Below are positions 15,932 to 29,565 of a stretch of 64,000 bases of DNA, piece after piece. Made by a program: the position numbers and the translations under genes. Position 1 is the first letter of the stretch. Every line of letters starts with the position of its first letter. This DNA comes from Halothece sp. PCC 7418. Its GTDB lineage: Bacteria > Cyanobacteriota > Cyanobacteriia > Cyanobacteriales > Rubidibacteraceae. Location of the stretch: contig NC_019779.1 in assembly GCF_000317635.1 (NCBI RefSeq), positions 186,001 through 250,000 of the forward strand, read 5' to 3'. Below the pieces are notes generated by a model that searched no databases, was not told where the DNA came from, and saw nothing but the letters and a program-made list of their open reading frames with translations.

Positions 15932-18406
15932 ATGCAAACATTACGGGCTGTGTCTTTAATGATTGGGCTAGGACTCTGGACAACTCCGCCAAGTTGGGCG
16001 GAGACAGTGGTAGAAAATCCTGCTGGCTTCGCTCAAATTAAGCAGACAGCCGTTACTGAGATTATAAATATTGAGATTCAACAAACCGCAGACGGACTGA
16101 CGCTACAAATGGAAACTGATGGGGAGTTGTCGGTTTCTGAAACGGTCATTGAAGGGAATCGCACAATTACGCAAATTTCTAATGCGGTTTTAGCCCAAGG
16201 AGAAGAATTTTTTGCCAGTAATCCAATAGAAGGGATTGCTTCGGTTCAGGTCACGCCTTTAGACAATAACCAAGTTCAAATCGCGATCGCGGGAACGGAT
16301 ACACCACCCACTGTTGACATTCGCACCACTATCTCTGGAATTACAGTGAGTGTTACCCCCGACTTAATAGAACCAATCGAGTTAGTCGTCATTCCTGTAG
16401 CAGGGGAAGATTACTTTGTTCCCAACGCCAGCACCGCCACGCGCACCGATACCTCAATTCTGAAAGTTCCACAATCCATTGCAGTAATTCCAGAAGAAGT
16501 ATTGGCAGATCAGCAGGTAACGGATATTGATGAAGCCTTACGGAATCTGAGCGGAGTTGCTGTTGATTCCACTGAAGGCAGAGGCTTTAAAGTCAGTTTG
16601 CGCGGGTTTGATGGTGTACCTGTGCTTCGCGATGGCTTTCGCCTCTACAGTCCGAATGATAACGGGGATGGGGCTGGACAGAGTTTCCCAGAAATCGCCA
16701 ACATCGAACGCATTGAGGTTTTAAGGGGTCTCGCTTCCGTGCTTTACGGTCAAACTGATCCTGGAGGTGCGGTTAATGTTGTCTCGAAACAACCCCTAGC
16801 TGAACCCTTTGCTGAGGTTGCATTACAGGGCGGGAATTATGGATTTGTACGACCCCGCATTGATCTCTCAGGACCTCTAACCGAAGATGATACCCTGCTT
16901 TATCGCCTCAATGCTGTTTATTCCACTGAAAATGGCTTTCGAGATTTTGAAGAGGATACGGAACGATTTTTTATCTCACCCGCTTTAACCTGGAATATCA
17001 GCAATCGTACTAATCTTAATTTGCGGTTAGAGTATTTCAACGATGATCGTCCATTTGATACGGGTTTAGTTGCCTTTGGCGATGAGGTTGCCGATATTCC
17101 GCGCGATCGCGTTTTAGGCGAACCTGACGATGAAATCTCCAGTGACTATCTGAACGTGGGTTATACGTTCGAGCATGAATTTAGTGAGAATTGGCAGTTA
17201 CGAAATGCCTTCCGCTATATCCGCGATGAGGATGATATTAACGCAGTCCTAAGTTTTCCCTTTATTGGCGGACTTGATGAAACCACAGGTACCCTGAATC
17301 GAGTTTTTGCTGGGCAAGAAGTGGTCAATGAAACCAACGCCCTACAAACTAATGTGATTGGAGGATTTAATACTGGTAGCATTGATCATAAATTGCTGTT
17401 GGGTCTGGATTTAGCACGGTACGAGTTAGAATCAGACTCTTTTACCAATTTCGCCCCTCCTTTTAGAACCACCCTCAATATCTTTGATCCCGTTTATGGA
17501 CAAGTTCCCCGACCCGATCGCGCTGACGAACCCAGTCGCAGCGAAACCATCAACACCGATAGTCTGTTGGTCTATCTGCAAGATCAAATTGACATTACAG
17601 ATGAACTTACTGTAGTCGCGGGTTTTAGTTATGAAACCGTTGATCAAGAAAACATCTTGAATGATGAAAGCGAAACCCTAGAGGAAGATGCGTTTAACCC
17701 CCGCATCGGAGTCATTTATCAGCCTGTGGAAAATATTTCCCTGTATGCCAACTATTCCCAGTCTTTTCTGCCCAACTCTGGGACAACTATTGAAGGAGAT
17801 CCCCTGCAACCCGAAGCAGGAGAAGGGTTTGAGATTGGAGTCAAAACAGAATTACTCAACCAAAATCTCCTAGCAACCCTTGCCTACTTTAATTTAACCA
17901 AGCGTAACGTTGCCACAGCTGACTTAACGGATCCCCGATTTTCCGTTGCCACAGGAGAACAACAAAGCGAAGGTATTGAACTTGATGTCAGTGGTGAAAT
18001 TTTACTGGGATGGAATATTATCGCTTCCTACTCTTACATTGATGCCGAAATCACAGAAGATAATCAGTTTAAAATGGGTAACTCCCTCGCTGGCGTTCCC
18101 GAACATAGTGCCAGTTTATGGACAACCTATCAGATTCAATCGGGGAATTTAGAGGGACTAGAGTTGGGCTTTGGATTCAATTGGGTGGGCGCACGTCAAG
18201 GCGATTTGAGCAATAGCTTTGAGCTTGATCCCTATTTCGTTTTAGATGCTGCGGTTTCTTATCAGCGAGAGAACTGGCAGTTTGCCCTCAATTTGAAAAA
18301 TTTGTTCGATACGGAATATATCGTTGGCACACCTCGCACTCGCACCCGAGGCATTGAACCAGGAGATCCGTTTACCATCATTGGCTCATTTAATTACCAG
18401 TTTTAG
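15932..18406 (+). CDS. TonB-dependent siderophore receptor with N-terminal AMIN domain
   Basis: The protein is 824 aa with a signal peptide (residues 1-23, cleaved near SWA-E). An AMIN domain (about 40-140) is the usual addition to cyanobacterial receptors and may bind cell wall. The plug domain starts near 165 (RTDTSILKVPQSIAVIPEEV, IERIEVLRGLASVLYGQTDPGG). A 22-strand barrel ends with the C-terminal aromatic residue (IIGSFNYQF). It is FhuA/FptA-like and imports a ferric siderophore across the outer membrane, powered by TonB/ExbBD at 12-14.6 kb. The downstream MFS gene is 16 bp away and probably cotranscribed. Confidence 0.93.
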   Translation: MQTLRAVSLMIGLGLWTTPPSWAETVVENPAGFAQIKQTAVTEIINIEIQQTADGLTLQMETDGELSVSETVIEGNRTITQISNAVLAQGEEFFASNPIEGIASVQVTPLDNNQVQIAIAGTDTPPTVDIRTTISGITVSVTPDLIEPIELVVIPVAGEDYFVPNASTATRTDTSILKVPQSIAVIPEEVLADQQVTDIDEALRNLSGVAVDSTEGRGFKVSLRGFDGVPVLRDGFRLYSPNDNGDGAGQSFPEIANIERIEVLRGLASVLYGQTDPGGAVNVVSKQPLAEPFAEVALQGGNYGFVRPRIDLSGPLTEDDTLLYRLNAVYSTENGFRDFEEDTERFFISPALTWNISNRTNLNLRLEYFNDDRPFDTGLVAFGDEVADIPRDRVLGEPDDEISSDYLNVGYTFEHEFSENWQLRNAFRYIRDEDDINAVLSFPFIGGLDETTGTLNRVFAGQEVVNETNALQTNVIGGFNTGSIDHKLLLGLDLARYELESDSFTNFAPPFRTTLNIFDPVYGQVPRPDRADEPSRSETINTDSLLVYLQDQIDITDELTVVAGFSYETVDQENILNDESETLEEDAFNPRIGVIYQPVENISLYANYSQSFLPNSGTTIEGDPLQPEAGEGFEIGVKTELLNQNLLATLAYFNLTKRNVATADLTDPRFSVATGEQQSEGIELDVSGEILLGWNIIASYSYIDAEITEDNQFKMGNSLAGVPEHSASLWTTYQIQSGNLEGLELGFGFNWVGARQGDLSNSFELDPYFVLDAAVSYQRENWQFALNLKNLFDTEYIVGTPRTRTRGIEPGDPFTIIGSFNYQF

Positions 18407-18421
18407 CAAAATCTCACAGTT

Positions 18422-19651
18422 ATGGCTCAAACCATGCAACGCGGTACTAAGTTTATCCTTCTCACCAGTCTTTACACCTCACAATTCCTGCCCTCTGCTT
18501 TCTTTTTTCGTGGATTACCCATCTTTATGCGCCAGCAGGACACTTCCCTCGAAGTGATTGGTTTACTGGGCTTCCTGACTCTCCCTTGGATGCTGAAATT
18601 TCTTTGGGCCCCTCTAGTTGATCTCTATGGTTCGAAAAAGTGGGGACATTATAAATCTTGGATTGTTGCAACCCAAAGTTTACTCGCCTCTGTCTTGGTC
18701 ATTTGTTCTAATATTGATGTCTCAGAAAATGCAGCGTTACTATTCGGAGGGGTATTTGTAATTGTCACCTTAGCTGCAACCCAAGATATCGCAACCGATG
18801 CCCTAGCATTTAACTTACTCGCGCCCAGTGAACGGGGTTGGGGAAATGGCATTCAAAGTGCCGGTCGCGCTGTGGGGGGTATCATCGGCGGGGGAGTCAT
18901 GCTACTGATTTTGAATCAACTCGGTTGGCATCTCAGTTTGTGGATTCTTGCTGCAACAGTTCTCCTTGCCCTCTTCCCCTTATTAAGATATCAGGAAAAT
19001 GAGAATTACAGTTCCCCAAAAGAAACTCCAAGCGCTGCCTACCACACATTGAAAACGCCCGCTTATTTCCAAACCCTGCTGAGCTTTTTTCGTCGCCCTG
19101 GTGTCTTACCGTGGCTTTTATTTATTTGGCTCTATGTCACGGGTAACAGTATTGCCAGCAGTATGTTTCGCCCCTTACTGGTTGATGTTGACTTATCTCT
19201 AAGTGAGATTGGCTGGATGGTGGGAATTGTTGGGTCAGGGGCTGCGATTATCGGCTCTTTTGTCGCAGGAGGGTTAATTCAGCCTTTAGGACGCAGACGA
19301 TCGCTGGTTATTTTTGCATTGTTTCAGGCGATGGCGGTGCTAGCTTTAATCCTACCCGCCATTGGCATCACCCATCAAGCGGTTTTATATACGGTTTCCA
19401 GTGGTGAGTTATTTGCTCGTAGCTTAACCAGCACGGCTCTCTTTACGGTGATGATGGACAAAAGCCGTGGTGAAAGTGCAGGAAGTGACTATACGCTGCA
19501 ATCTTCGGCTTATATGATTGGTCATCATATTGGTATGCCTGCCTTTAGCGGTTTTATGGCCTCTAGTGTCGGATATACAGGAGTCTTTTCGATGAGTTTC
19601 CTATTTTGTCTCCTTGGGGCTTGGCTCGCCACAAAAGTCAAGTGCGACTAA
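18422..19651 (+). CDS. RhtX/FptX-like MFS siderophore permease
   Basis: The protein is 409 aa with about 12 membrane helices. The segment FRGLPIFMRQQ, the loop WAPLVDLYGSKKWGHYKSWI and the motif ATQDIATDALAFNLL place it in the AmpG/RhtX/FptX branch of the major facilitator superfamily. In that branch RhtX and FptX carry ferric siderophores across the inner membrane as single proteins. Its position directly after the receptor supports this over muropeptide transport (AmpG) or export. The start ATG 18422 fits the length. Confidence 0.82.
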   Translation: MAQTMQRGTKFILLTSLYTSQFLPSAFFFRGLPIFMRQQDTSLEVIGLLGFLTLPWMLKFLWAPLVDLYGSKKWGHYKSWIVATQSLLASVLVICSNIDVSENAALLFGGVFVIVTLAATQDIATDALAFNLLAPSERGWGNGIQSAGRAVGGIIGGGVMLLILNQLGWHLSLWILAATVLLALFPLLRYQENENYSSPKETPSAAYHTLKTPAYFQTLLSFFRRPGVLPWLLFIWLYVTGNSIASSMFRPLLVDVDLSLSEIGWMVGIVGSGAAIIGSFVAGGLIQPLGRRRSLVIFALFQAMAVLALILPAIGITHQAVLYTVSSGELFARSLTSTALFTVMMDKSRGESAGSDYTLQSSAYMIGHHIGMPAFSGFMASSVGYTGVFSMSFLFCLLGAWLATKVKCD

Positions 19652-19674
19652 AAATCAATTAATTGAGGTCTATC

Positions 19675-19995
19675 ATGTCAAATCATGCGTCCCAAGGTGC
19701 TCCCTTGAATGAGAAACTGTTGGCAAAAATCTCAGCGCATCTCAATGAAGATCACTTAGACGATCTGCTAGCCTGCGCCAGAGTCATGGGAGGATTAACT
19801 TGGGCTGAACAAGCAACCGTTGTCAGTCTCGATACTACAGGCATTAATCTAGATGTAAGCGGTTGTGAAAAAAGGCAATCCTTGCGCCTTGAGTTTCCGA
19901 CTCATGTAGAAGGAGTCCTGAGTTTAAGACGCACCTTAGAAAATATGATTACTGAAAGTCGTGCTCAGTTAAGCTGGCAAGCAAAGCAAGACTAA
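19675..19995 (+). CDS. DUF2470 domain protein
   Basis: From ATG 19675 (GAGG eight bases before) the protein is 106 aa. An upstream TTG at 19663 is in frame but lacks support. The segment ISAHLNEDHLDDLLACARVM is the DUF2470 core, related to the C-terminal domain of haem-utilisation and pyridoxamine-oxidase-like proteins. In cyanobacteria such genes often follow siderophore receptor/MFS pairs. A role in handling iron or haem after uptake is possible but unproven. Confidence 0.78.
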   Translation: MSNHASQGAPLNEKLLAKISAHLNEDHLDDLLACARVMGGLTWAEQATVVSLDTTGINLDVSGCEKRQSLRLEFPTHVEGVLSLRRTLENMITESRAQLSWQAKQD

Positions 19996-20033
19996 ATTAA
20001 CCCGTCACCTCACCATAAGCGCGTCAGGGATTA

Positions 20034-21413
20034 TCAAGCTGGTTTGATATTATGATTCAAATGGAAGATGTTCTCTGGATCATATTGGGCTTTGACCATA
20101 GCCAATCGCTGATAATTTTCTTGTCCGAACCCAGCGACAACACGATCCTTGCCCTCATCGCCAATGAAGTTGAGGTACACCTTACCACTTGCCCAAGGTT
20201 TCAGATCGGTTCTGATGTCGTGAGCCCATTGTCTGCCCTGATCATCATGATTAGGATTCTCCCAAAGACCAAAGGGATGAACACACCAAGGGCTTTTCCG
20301 CCATGGAATTGGGTAGTTGGAGGGGCCACGGGCAATCATGCCTCCTTGAGGAATCAGCACTTGTTGAGAAGGAGAAGGAATAATCATGTCTTGGGCTCGG
20401 GCACAGAACCGATTAACTGCTTCATCTGGAAACGTGTCTAAATACTCAGCAGACCAGTAGTTGCGGTAACCAGGCGGACCATCGAGCATGCACTGGAGTT
20501 CAGCATAAGGCATTTCGGCAATGAACTCTCCTTCATGACCGAGGGCAAGTAGTGGAGCCATAACGCGATGCGCCTCTGTTTCTACTCCAGCGTAAACCAC
20601 AAGCATTAAGAACGTCAGCTGATCGACAAGATGGCTTGGCACAAACTCCTCAGCAGGTCCCGTTAGATAAATTGCACCACCACCGATTTCATCTGGTGCT
20701 GAGGCAATGAACTCACGGTAAGCTGGCAGAACGTTGATTCCTGCTTCGGCTGACCACAGCAAGAGGGCTGCTGTCACCACCGATAGTTCGTGTAGGCGGA
20801 AGGTTAATGATGTTGCTACTCCGAAGTTACCACCTCCACCATGAAGCGCCCAGAATAATGCAGGATTTTCAGTTTCACTGGCATGGATGACACTGCCATC
20901 TGCTGTCACCAAATCGACAGCGAGGAGATTATCACAAGCGAGCCCCATTTTACGAGCGAGCCAACCGTCACCCCCACCCAGGGTCAAACCACTAACGCCA
21001 GTGGTAGAGACCCGTCCCCCAGTTGTCGCCAGCCCATAGGGTTCAGTAGCGCGATCTAGATGGCTCATCGTTGCTCCGCCAGCGACAGTTACCGTGCGAG
21101 CTTCTGGATCAACAGATACCGCATTCATCCGTCGGAGATCGATGACTAGACCATTCTCTGTGAGGGCTTTACCCGCAACACTATGTCCTCCTCCACGGAC
21201 TGCTATCTCAAGATCATGGTCACGAGCGAAATGAATTGAATGTATAACATCGTCAACGTCAGCACACTGAGCAATAACGCTAGGGTGGCGGTTAATCATC
21301 CCATTGAAGATTGTTCTCGCCTCATCATAGGTAGGCTGATCGGGGAGAATAATTTCTCCGTTAAACTGTTGACGAAAGCGACCAAGGTCAGATTGAAGCG
21401 TTTGCAGCGTCAT
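20034..21413 (-). CDS. FAD-linked oxidase with BBE domain (berberine bridge enzyme-like)
   Basis: The start ATG 21413 has a strong GAGGAGG six bases upstream. A longer frame to 21482 is less likely. The protein is about 459 aa. The FAD-binding PCMH fold is at about 35-210: IAVRGGGHSVAGKALTENGL (His for covalent FAD), VTVAGGATMSHLD and TGGRVSTTGVSGLTLGGGDGWL. The C-terminal BBE motif is NFIGDEGKDRVVAGFG, then RLAMVKAQYDPENIFHLNHN. The family oxidises alcohols, sugars or natural products. The substrate is unknown. It converges with the DUF2470 gene. Confidence 0.9.
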   Translation of the reverse strand: MTLQTLQSDLGRFRQQFNGEIILPDQPTYDEARTIFNGMINRHPSVIAQCADVDDVIHSIHFARDHDLEIAVRGGGHSVAGKALTENGLVIDLRRMNAVSVDPEARTVTVAGGATMSHLDRATEPYGLATTGGRVSTTGVSGLTLGGGDGWLARKMGLACDNLLAVDLVTADGSVIHASETENPALFWALHGGGGNFGVATSLTFRLHELSVVTAALLLWSAEAGINVLPAYREFIASAPDEIGGGAIYLTGPAEEFVPSHLVDQLTFLMLVVYAGVETEAHRVMAPLLALGHEGEFIAEMPYAELQCMLDGPPGYRNYWSAEYLDTFPDEAVNRFCARAQDMIIPSPSQQVLIPQGGMIARGPSNYPIPWRKSPWCVHPFGLWENPNHDDQGRQWAHDIRTDLKPWASGKVYLNFIGDEGKDRVVAGFGQENYQRLAMVKAQYDPENIFHLNHNIKPA

Positions 21414-21792
21414 GTTGATCCTCCTCTTGTTGATACAAAGAGTATAGGGTTGTGATATATACCTAGTTAGAAGCCCTTGCAATCAGGCTAAGCCAACATG
21501 AAGGTTGCCGACACATCTGGGCACTTGTACTGCTTCGTAGAAAATAGGCTTGATGTATCTGATGCGAGGCAAAATCAGTCTAGATCAAGGTGGCAAATTT
21601 TAACACTGATGACTAGAACCTCAGCACTGGCACTTAAGACTGCTGGATTGGACTAGCGACAAAAGCTATTGAGAGGTATTTACTAGAATCTTAGCCCAAC
21701 TCAGAGGATTGTGAATCTGGGAGTTTAGGATTTTTAACCTTGCTGGTGTTATTTAAAAACAAGCGCATTTGCGAAACATGGACGGAGTTCAC
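21414..21792. other. Intergenic region before the truncated AMIN gene
   Basis: These 379 bp hold no convincing gene. The left end must contain the promoter of the flavin oxidase. The right end abuts the foreign-looking tail of the truncated AMIN gene and may be decayed transposon or receptor DNA. No terminal repeat was found. Confidence 0.35.
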
Positions 21793-22338
21793 TCATACAA
21801 GGGATAATTGAGCAAAGGTCTCGCGCATCCGACGACTCCACCGTAAGACGACTAATTCAATCACCTCGCCCTCAGTTTCACCGCCAACAGGAGAAGTTGG
21901 TGTACTGGGTTGGGAAGGGTTAGAAGCGGTGGGTGTGCTTTGATTGAGACCTACCACTAACTGATTGTCTTCAGTGGTTATCGCGATATCAGGAACATCC
22001 GTTTCCCCTGTAATCGTGACGCGGACGTTGTTAGCGTAACGTTGGCTGACTGCAATTGATGCAATACCAGGGGCGGGATTGTCTTGCTGAAAACTCTCTC
22101 CTTGGGGGAGATTGAGTTGGGTATTGATTAAATCTAGCGCGATCGTTTTCCCATAACGGGTTTCAAAGGTTTCAGGAGTTGTTTCATTATTAGTTTCTAA
22201 AACAAGATTGATCCCCTCTGCAGTGGAATTAATCTCCACATCTGTGATTGAAATAGCTTGGGCATAAGCGGTATGAGCGCTAAAAACAGACGCAACCGTC
22301 CCTAAGCTAACGCCCATGATTACGTTAAACTGTCTCAT
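21793..22338 (-). pseudogene. Truncated TonB-dependent receptor: signal peptide and AMIN domain only
   Basis: The protein is 181 aa with a signal peptide (residues 1-26, ending AYA-Q) and an AMIN domain (about 28-130) like that of the receptor at 15932. A Pro/Ser/Thr linker ends GEVIELVV, just where cyanobacterial receptors enter the plug domain. There the sequence changes to LRWSRRMRETFAQLSLV and stops. That tail is not receptor sequence. Plug and barrel are missing, so it cannot transport. The break probably came from a deletion or an insertion that has since decayed. Expression as a small secreted AMIN protein is possible. Confidence 0.7.
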
Positions 22339-22352
22339 AGATAAATTTTTTA

Positions 22353-23117
22353 TTAACCTTAGGGATTCAACCCGTTGGTGTTGCGGATATCAAGGGATAT
22401 CAGGAATATGTGAATATTCCGCTTAAACTTTCAGAAAATGTTCAAGAGGTGGGAACCCGCCAAGAGCCGAATTTAGAAACGATCGCGCAACTGCAACCAG
22501 ATTTAATTTTAGGGGTTAATTTTCGTCATCAAGGGATTTTATCAGCGTTAGAAAGCATTGCACCCACCCGCTTATTTAATGCGTATCCCGATGAAGTCAC
22601 TCAACTGACACGCATGAAAGCAATCTTTTTAGAAGTGGCAAAATTAACGGATCAGACAGAAGCAGGAAAGACACAACTCCAACAACTGGAAACAATATTT
22701 CAGGAGACTAAAGCAGAATTAAAAGAACAAGCCGTCACAGAACGTCCGATTGTTTTAGCGGAATTTGTTCCTGATACCTCTCCGATTCGGATCTTTACTG
22801 ATGATGCTTTAGCGATTCAAATTCTCAGCGCGATCGGATTAGAAAATGCTTGGGATGGAAAATTTAGTCAATTTGGCTTTAACCGCATTGGAATTGAAGC
22901 CTTAACTAAACTTGAAGACGTTAGTTTTCTTTATGTTCCCCCTGATGAAAACCAAGAGATTGAACAAGAAATTACGACTCATCCTATATGGGAAAAATTA
23001 GAATTTTTCAAAAACAATCAAGTGTATCGTTTATCTGGAGATACTTGGTTATATGGGGGCGTTTTAAGTGCGGAATTATTAGCTAAACAACTGCGCGATC
23101 TCCCCTTATCATCATAA
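22353..23117 (+). pseudogene. Iron-siderophore ABC transporter substrate-binding protein, N-terminus missing
   Basis: A frame readable from about 22353 (LGIQPVGVADIKGYQEYVNI) to 23117 matches FecB/FhuD-type periplasmic binding proteins. The marks are VGTRQEPNLETIAQLQPDLI, then EFVPDTSPIRIFTDDALAIQ and GDTWLYGGVLSAELLAKQL. The signal peptide, lipobox and first beta-strand (about 60-70 residues) are absent. An in-frame TAG lies at 22338-22340. The first usable start is GTG 22410, inside the domain. The remnant abuts the oppositely oriented truncated receptor with only about 15 bp between, leaving no normal promoter. It is presumed dead. Confidence 0.75.
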
Positions 23118-23118
23118 A

Positions 23119-23153
23119 AATGACTCCCCTCCAAACTTGAAAAGGGAGTCATT
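23119..23153. terminator. Bidirectional terminator between the binding-protein remnant and apcE
   Basis: A perfect 10-bp stem (AATGACTCCC/GGGAGTCATT) around a 15-nt loop lies between two converging genes. A T-rich stretch on the apcE side (minus strand) follows the stem. Confidence 0.7.
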
Positions 23154-23189
23154 ATCAAGATCAATTGATTGGACTACATCATCCACCCA

Positions 23190-27345
<4,156 letters not shown>

Positions 27346-27744
27346 ATGAAACGACACCCTTGGCAATCGAGCACTCTTATTGGCAGTCTTGCTGTTGTTG
27401 GCGTGGGAATTATTATGGCTCTGACGAACCCCCATCGTAATGCTTATAAAACCTATGCTGCACGACAAGCAAGTTTTTATTTACAAGAAAATGCTTGCAC
27501 AAAAACACCCAACTTTTTCGGTGACGTTTTAGAACAACAATGTAACGCGATCGCTCAAGGAAGTCAGCCCCTTTTAAAGCCGATTATTAACCTCTCGACT
27601 CGGCGACACAATTATTTTTTATTTAGTATTTATGAAACCCAGTTTTCTCTAAACCAGAGCCTTCCAGCCTACAGTACCAAAACAGTTGGCTTTCTAAATT
27701 TATTTTGGACTTATGAAAGTGGATTAGAAGTAACAGAACAATAA
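27346..27744 (+). CDS. DUF4359 protein
   Basis: The protein is 132 aa. One N-terminal membrane helix (LIGSLAVVGVGIIMALTNP) is followed by NAYKTYAARQASFYLQENAC and a compact C-terminal part ending in TVGFLNLFWTYES, the pattern of DUF4359. The gene is common in cyanobacteria and probably membrane-anchored with its domain outside the cytoplasm. The function is unknown. Confidence 0.8.
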   Translation: MKRHPWQSSTLIGSLAVVGVGIIMALTNPHRNAYKTYAARQASFYLQENACTKTPNFFGDVLEQQCNAIAQGSQPLLKPIINLSTRRHNYFLFSIYETQFSLNQSLPAYSTKTVGFLNLFWTYESGLEVTEQ

Positions 27745-27750
27745 TTCAGG

Positions 27751-28050
27751 CTAAGCGCGTAGTGCAGCAGGTTTAACCTCTTCCTCTTGTGCTTCAACCG
27801 CAACTTCTACCTCAGATTCTGTATTCTGAGCAACAATTGGTTGAGCAACTTGGAAATGGTGGGTTTTTAAGATTGTAATTTCTTCCCAAGTTTCCCAAGT
27901 GGGGAGGAAGGGCGCATTGGCTAAAGAACAGGCTTGCCAATCTCCTCTAACGGGAGCACTCAACTTTTGGCACATTCCACCGCGACGACCTTGGGGGGAG
28001 TAGTGTCGGCAATATCTGCAAACTGAGGGTAAATGGTTAGTTGTTCTCAT
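27751..28050 (-). CDS. Small cysteine-motif protein, conserved hypothetical
   Basis: The protein is 99 aa. The N-terminal half has four spaced cysteines (VCRYCRHYSP, GGMCQKL, WQACSLANAPF) that could bind zinc or a cluster. The C-terminal half is acidic and low-complexity (Glu/Val-rich). I recognise the pattern as a cyanobacterial conserved hypothetical without a named function. It converges with the DUF4359 gene, six bases apart. Confidence 0.6.
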   Translation of the reverse strand: MRTTNHLPSVCRYCRHYSPQGRRGGMCQKLSAPVRGDWQACSLANAPFLPTWETWEEITILKTHHFQVAQPIVAQNTESEVEVAVEAQEEEVKPAALRA

Positions 28051-28549
28051 GGCTTTGCTTTAGTTGAATATATTTTTATCTTAAATCTCATGTCTTTATT
28101 ATCCATTTTTCCTTTTTTTTCGTTGATCCCCTAAAAGTCTCACCCTGTCTTCCTTTAGTGATCCCCAAATGGAATCACAAGTTTATTTTTTCTTTATATT
28201 TACTTTATAAACAGAAATAATTTCCTTAAAATCCCTCTAATTATCGAGTTTTGCCAGTGTTAATACTCAGCTTGAAAACACAGATTTAAAATCCACTCGC
28301 CAGACAATAATATTAGACTTAGATCTCAGTTCGATCTCATCAATTCCTAATTCAATTGTGTGAGGAATCCCCGATTCATTTGATATCTCAGAAATCAAAA
28401 AAGAACTTAAATTGTCCGAAAAACTTGATGTTAATCATTGCTAATTGGAGACAAATCACATAAAATAGCAAAGGCTTATTTTGAGCAAATCAAACTAACG
28501 TCTTTAAACGATAGGGGTTTCCATCTTCCCCTTACCAACCTAATTTACG
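28051..28549. other. AT-rich divergent intergenic region
   Basis: About 500 bp lie between the leftward Cys-motif gene and the rightward SPOR-like gene. I see no ORF, tRNA, strong hairpin or repeat. It must contain both promoters. Confidence 0.35.
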
Positions 28550-29469
28550 ATGAATCCTAATGATTTTTCTCCCAAGGTTTCGCCAGCTAAAGCAACCTTA
28601 CACCCGAACTTGCAAGTAGCTCTGAGTAGTCTCAACGTTAATTTAGAAGAGGAGTTGGCTCGATTTCGGCAAGAACAAAAACAGCGAAAAGGGATCACCA
28701 TTGCTCAATCCCAATCGGAATCGCCTCCTGTTACTGGTCATGCTTCTCTCATCTCATCTGCGACGGATGTTTCTGGAGAAAGTGAAACCTCCCATGAGAC
28801 TGATTTTTCTCCACCAGACAGTTATCTTGCTTCTTCGGAAGAGTTATTGCGCCATCTCAATCAAGAAGGGGAGAAGGGGACATTTCCTTCAACAGAACGT
28901 CTTCAAAATCAAAATCATCAGCAATCCCCCCCTCGTCTTATTCCTCTTGGCGAGATTATTTATTAACGCCTTTAGGAGTTGCAGGAGTCCTCATTTTCTT
29001 TCTTTCGGGAACGCTTTTGAGTATGATGTTAGTTAATCTTGCTCAAGCTCGTTTCAGTGATGCTTCTTCTACCGTAGAAACGTCCGATCGTTCCTCCTCA
29101 GAATCGGAGCAATCCACTCCAGAATCAACGGACTCCTCTTCTCCTGAGATTCCTAACCGCCCTAACTTGGCGGAAGATGAATTTGTTCAACTCGATGTTG
29201 ATAACTTGGTAGAAGCTGAACCAAGTGCAGACCAGCCGAGGACGGAAACCCCCAGTTGTGGCAGAGAGTTTTATTGTGTGATGGTTGAAAAGCCCAATCA
29301 AGCCGAGTATGACAAAACTCGCCAGTTGGTTGCAGATGCCTATTTACGAGAGTTTCCTGAAATCGGTCAGGTGTTGCAAGTGGGGGCTTTTAAGAGAGAG
29401 TCGGAAGCCAAAAACTTACAAAAACGATTAGACCAACGAGGAATTACAGCAACTATCTATTATCCTTAA
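28550..29469 (+). pseudogene. Single-pass membrane protein with C-terminal SPOR-like domain, split by a C-run frameshift
   Basis: The first frame (28550-28966) gives 138 aa of polar N-terminus, with a Glu/Gln-rich helix and Ser/Thr-rich linker. It passes a run of seven C at about 28926-28932 and ends IPLGEIIY. In the next frame the sequence continues SYSSWRDYLLTPLGVAGVLI with a transmembrane helix. A Ser/Glu-rich stretch and a SPOR-like end follow (VADAYLREFPEIGQVLQVGA, KNLQKRLDQRGITATIYYP) to 29469. One more C would join them into about 306 aa. SPOR domains bind denuded septal peptidoglycan. It could be a pseudogene, a slippage site or a sequencing error. Confidence 0.7.
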
Positions 29470-29471
29470 TC

Positions 29472-29484
29472 AGGGCTTGCTGAA
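29472..29484 (+). repeat. Solo copy of the MITE terminal repeat
   Basis: AGGGCTTGCTGAA is identical over 13 bases to the left end of the element at 26954, immediately after the SPOR-like gene. No matching right end was seen nearby, so it is a remnant or a coincidence of a terminal motif. Confidence 0.35.
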
Positions 29485-29565
29485 CAAAATGCTAGCCTTG
29501 TTTTGCTAGGGCTTGATACTGAGATGGCTAAGACCCATTTCCCTTTCCACTAAAACGTAAAGTTA

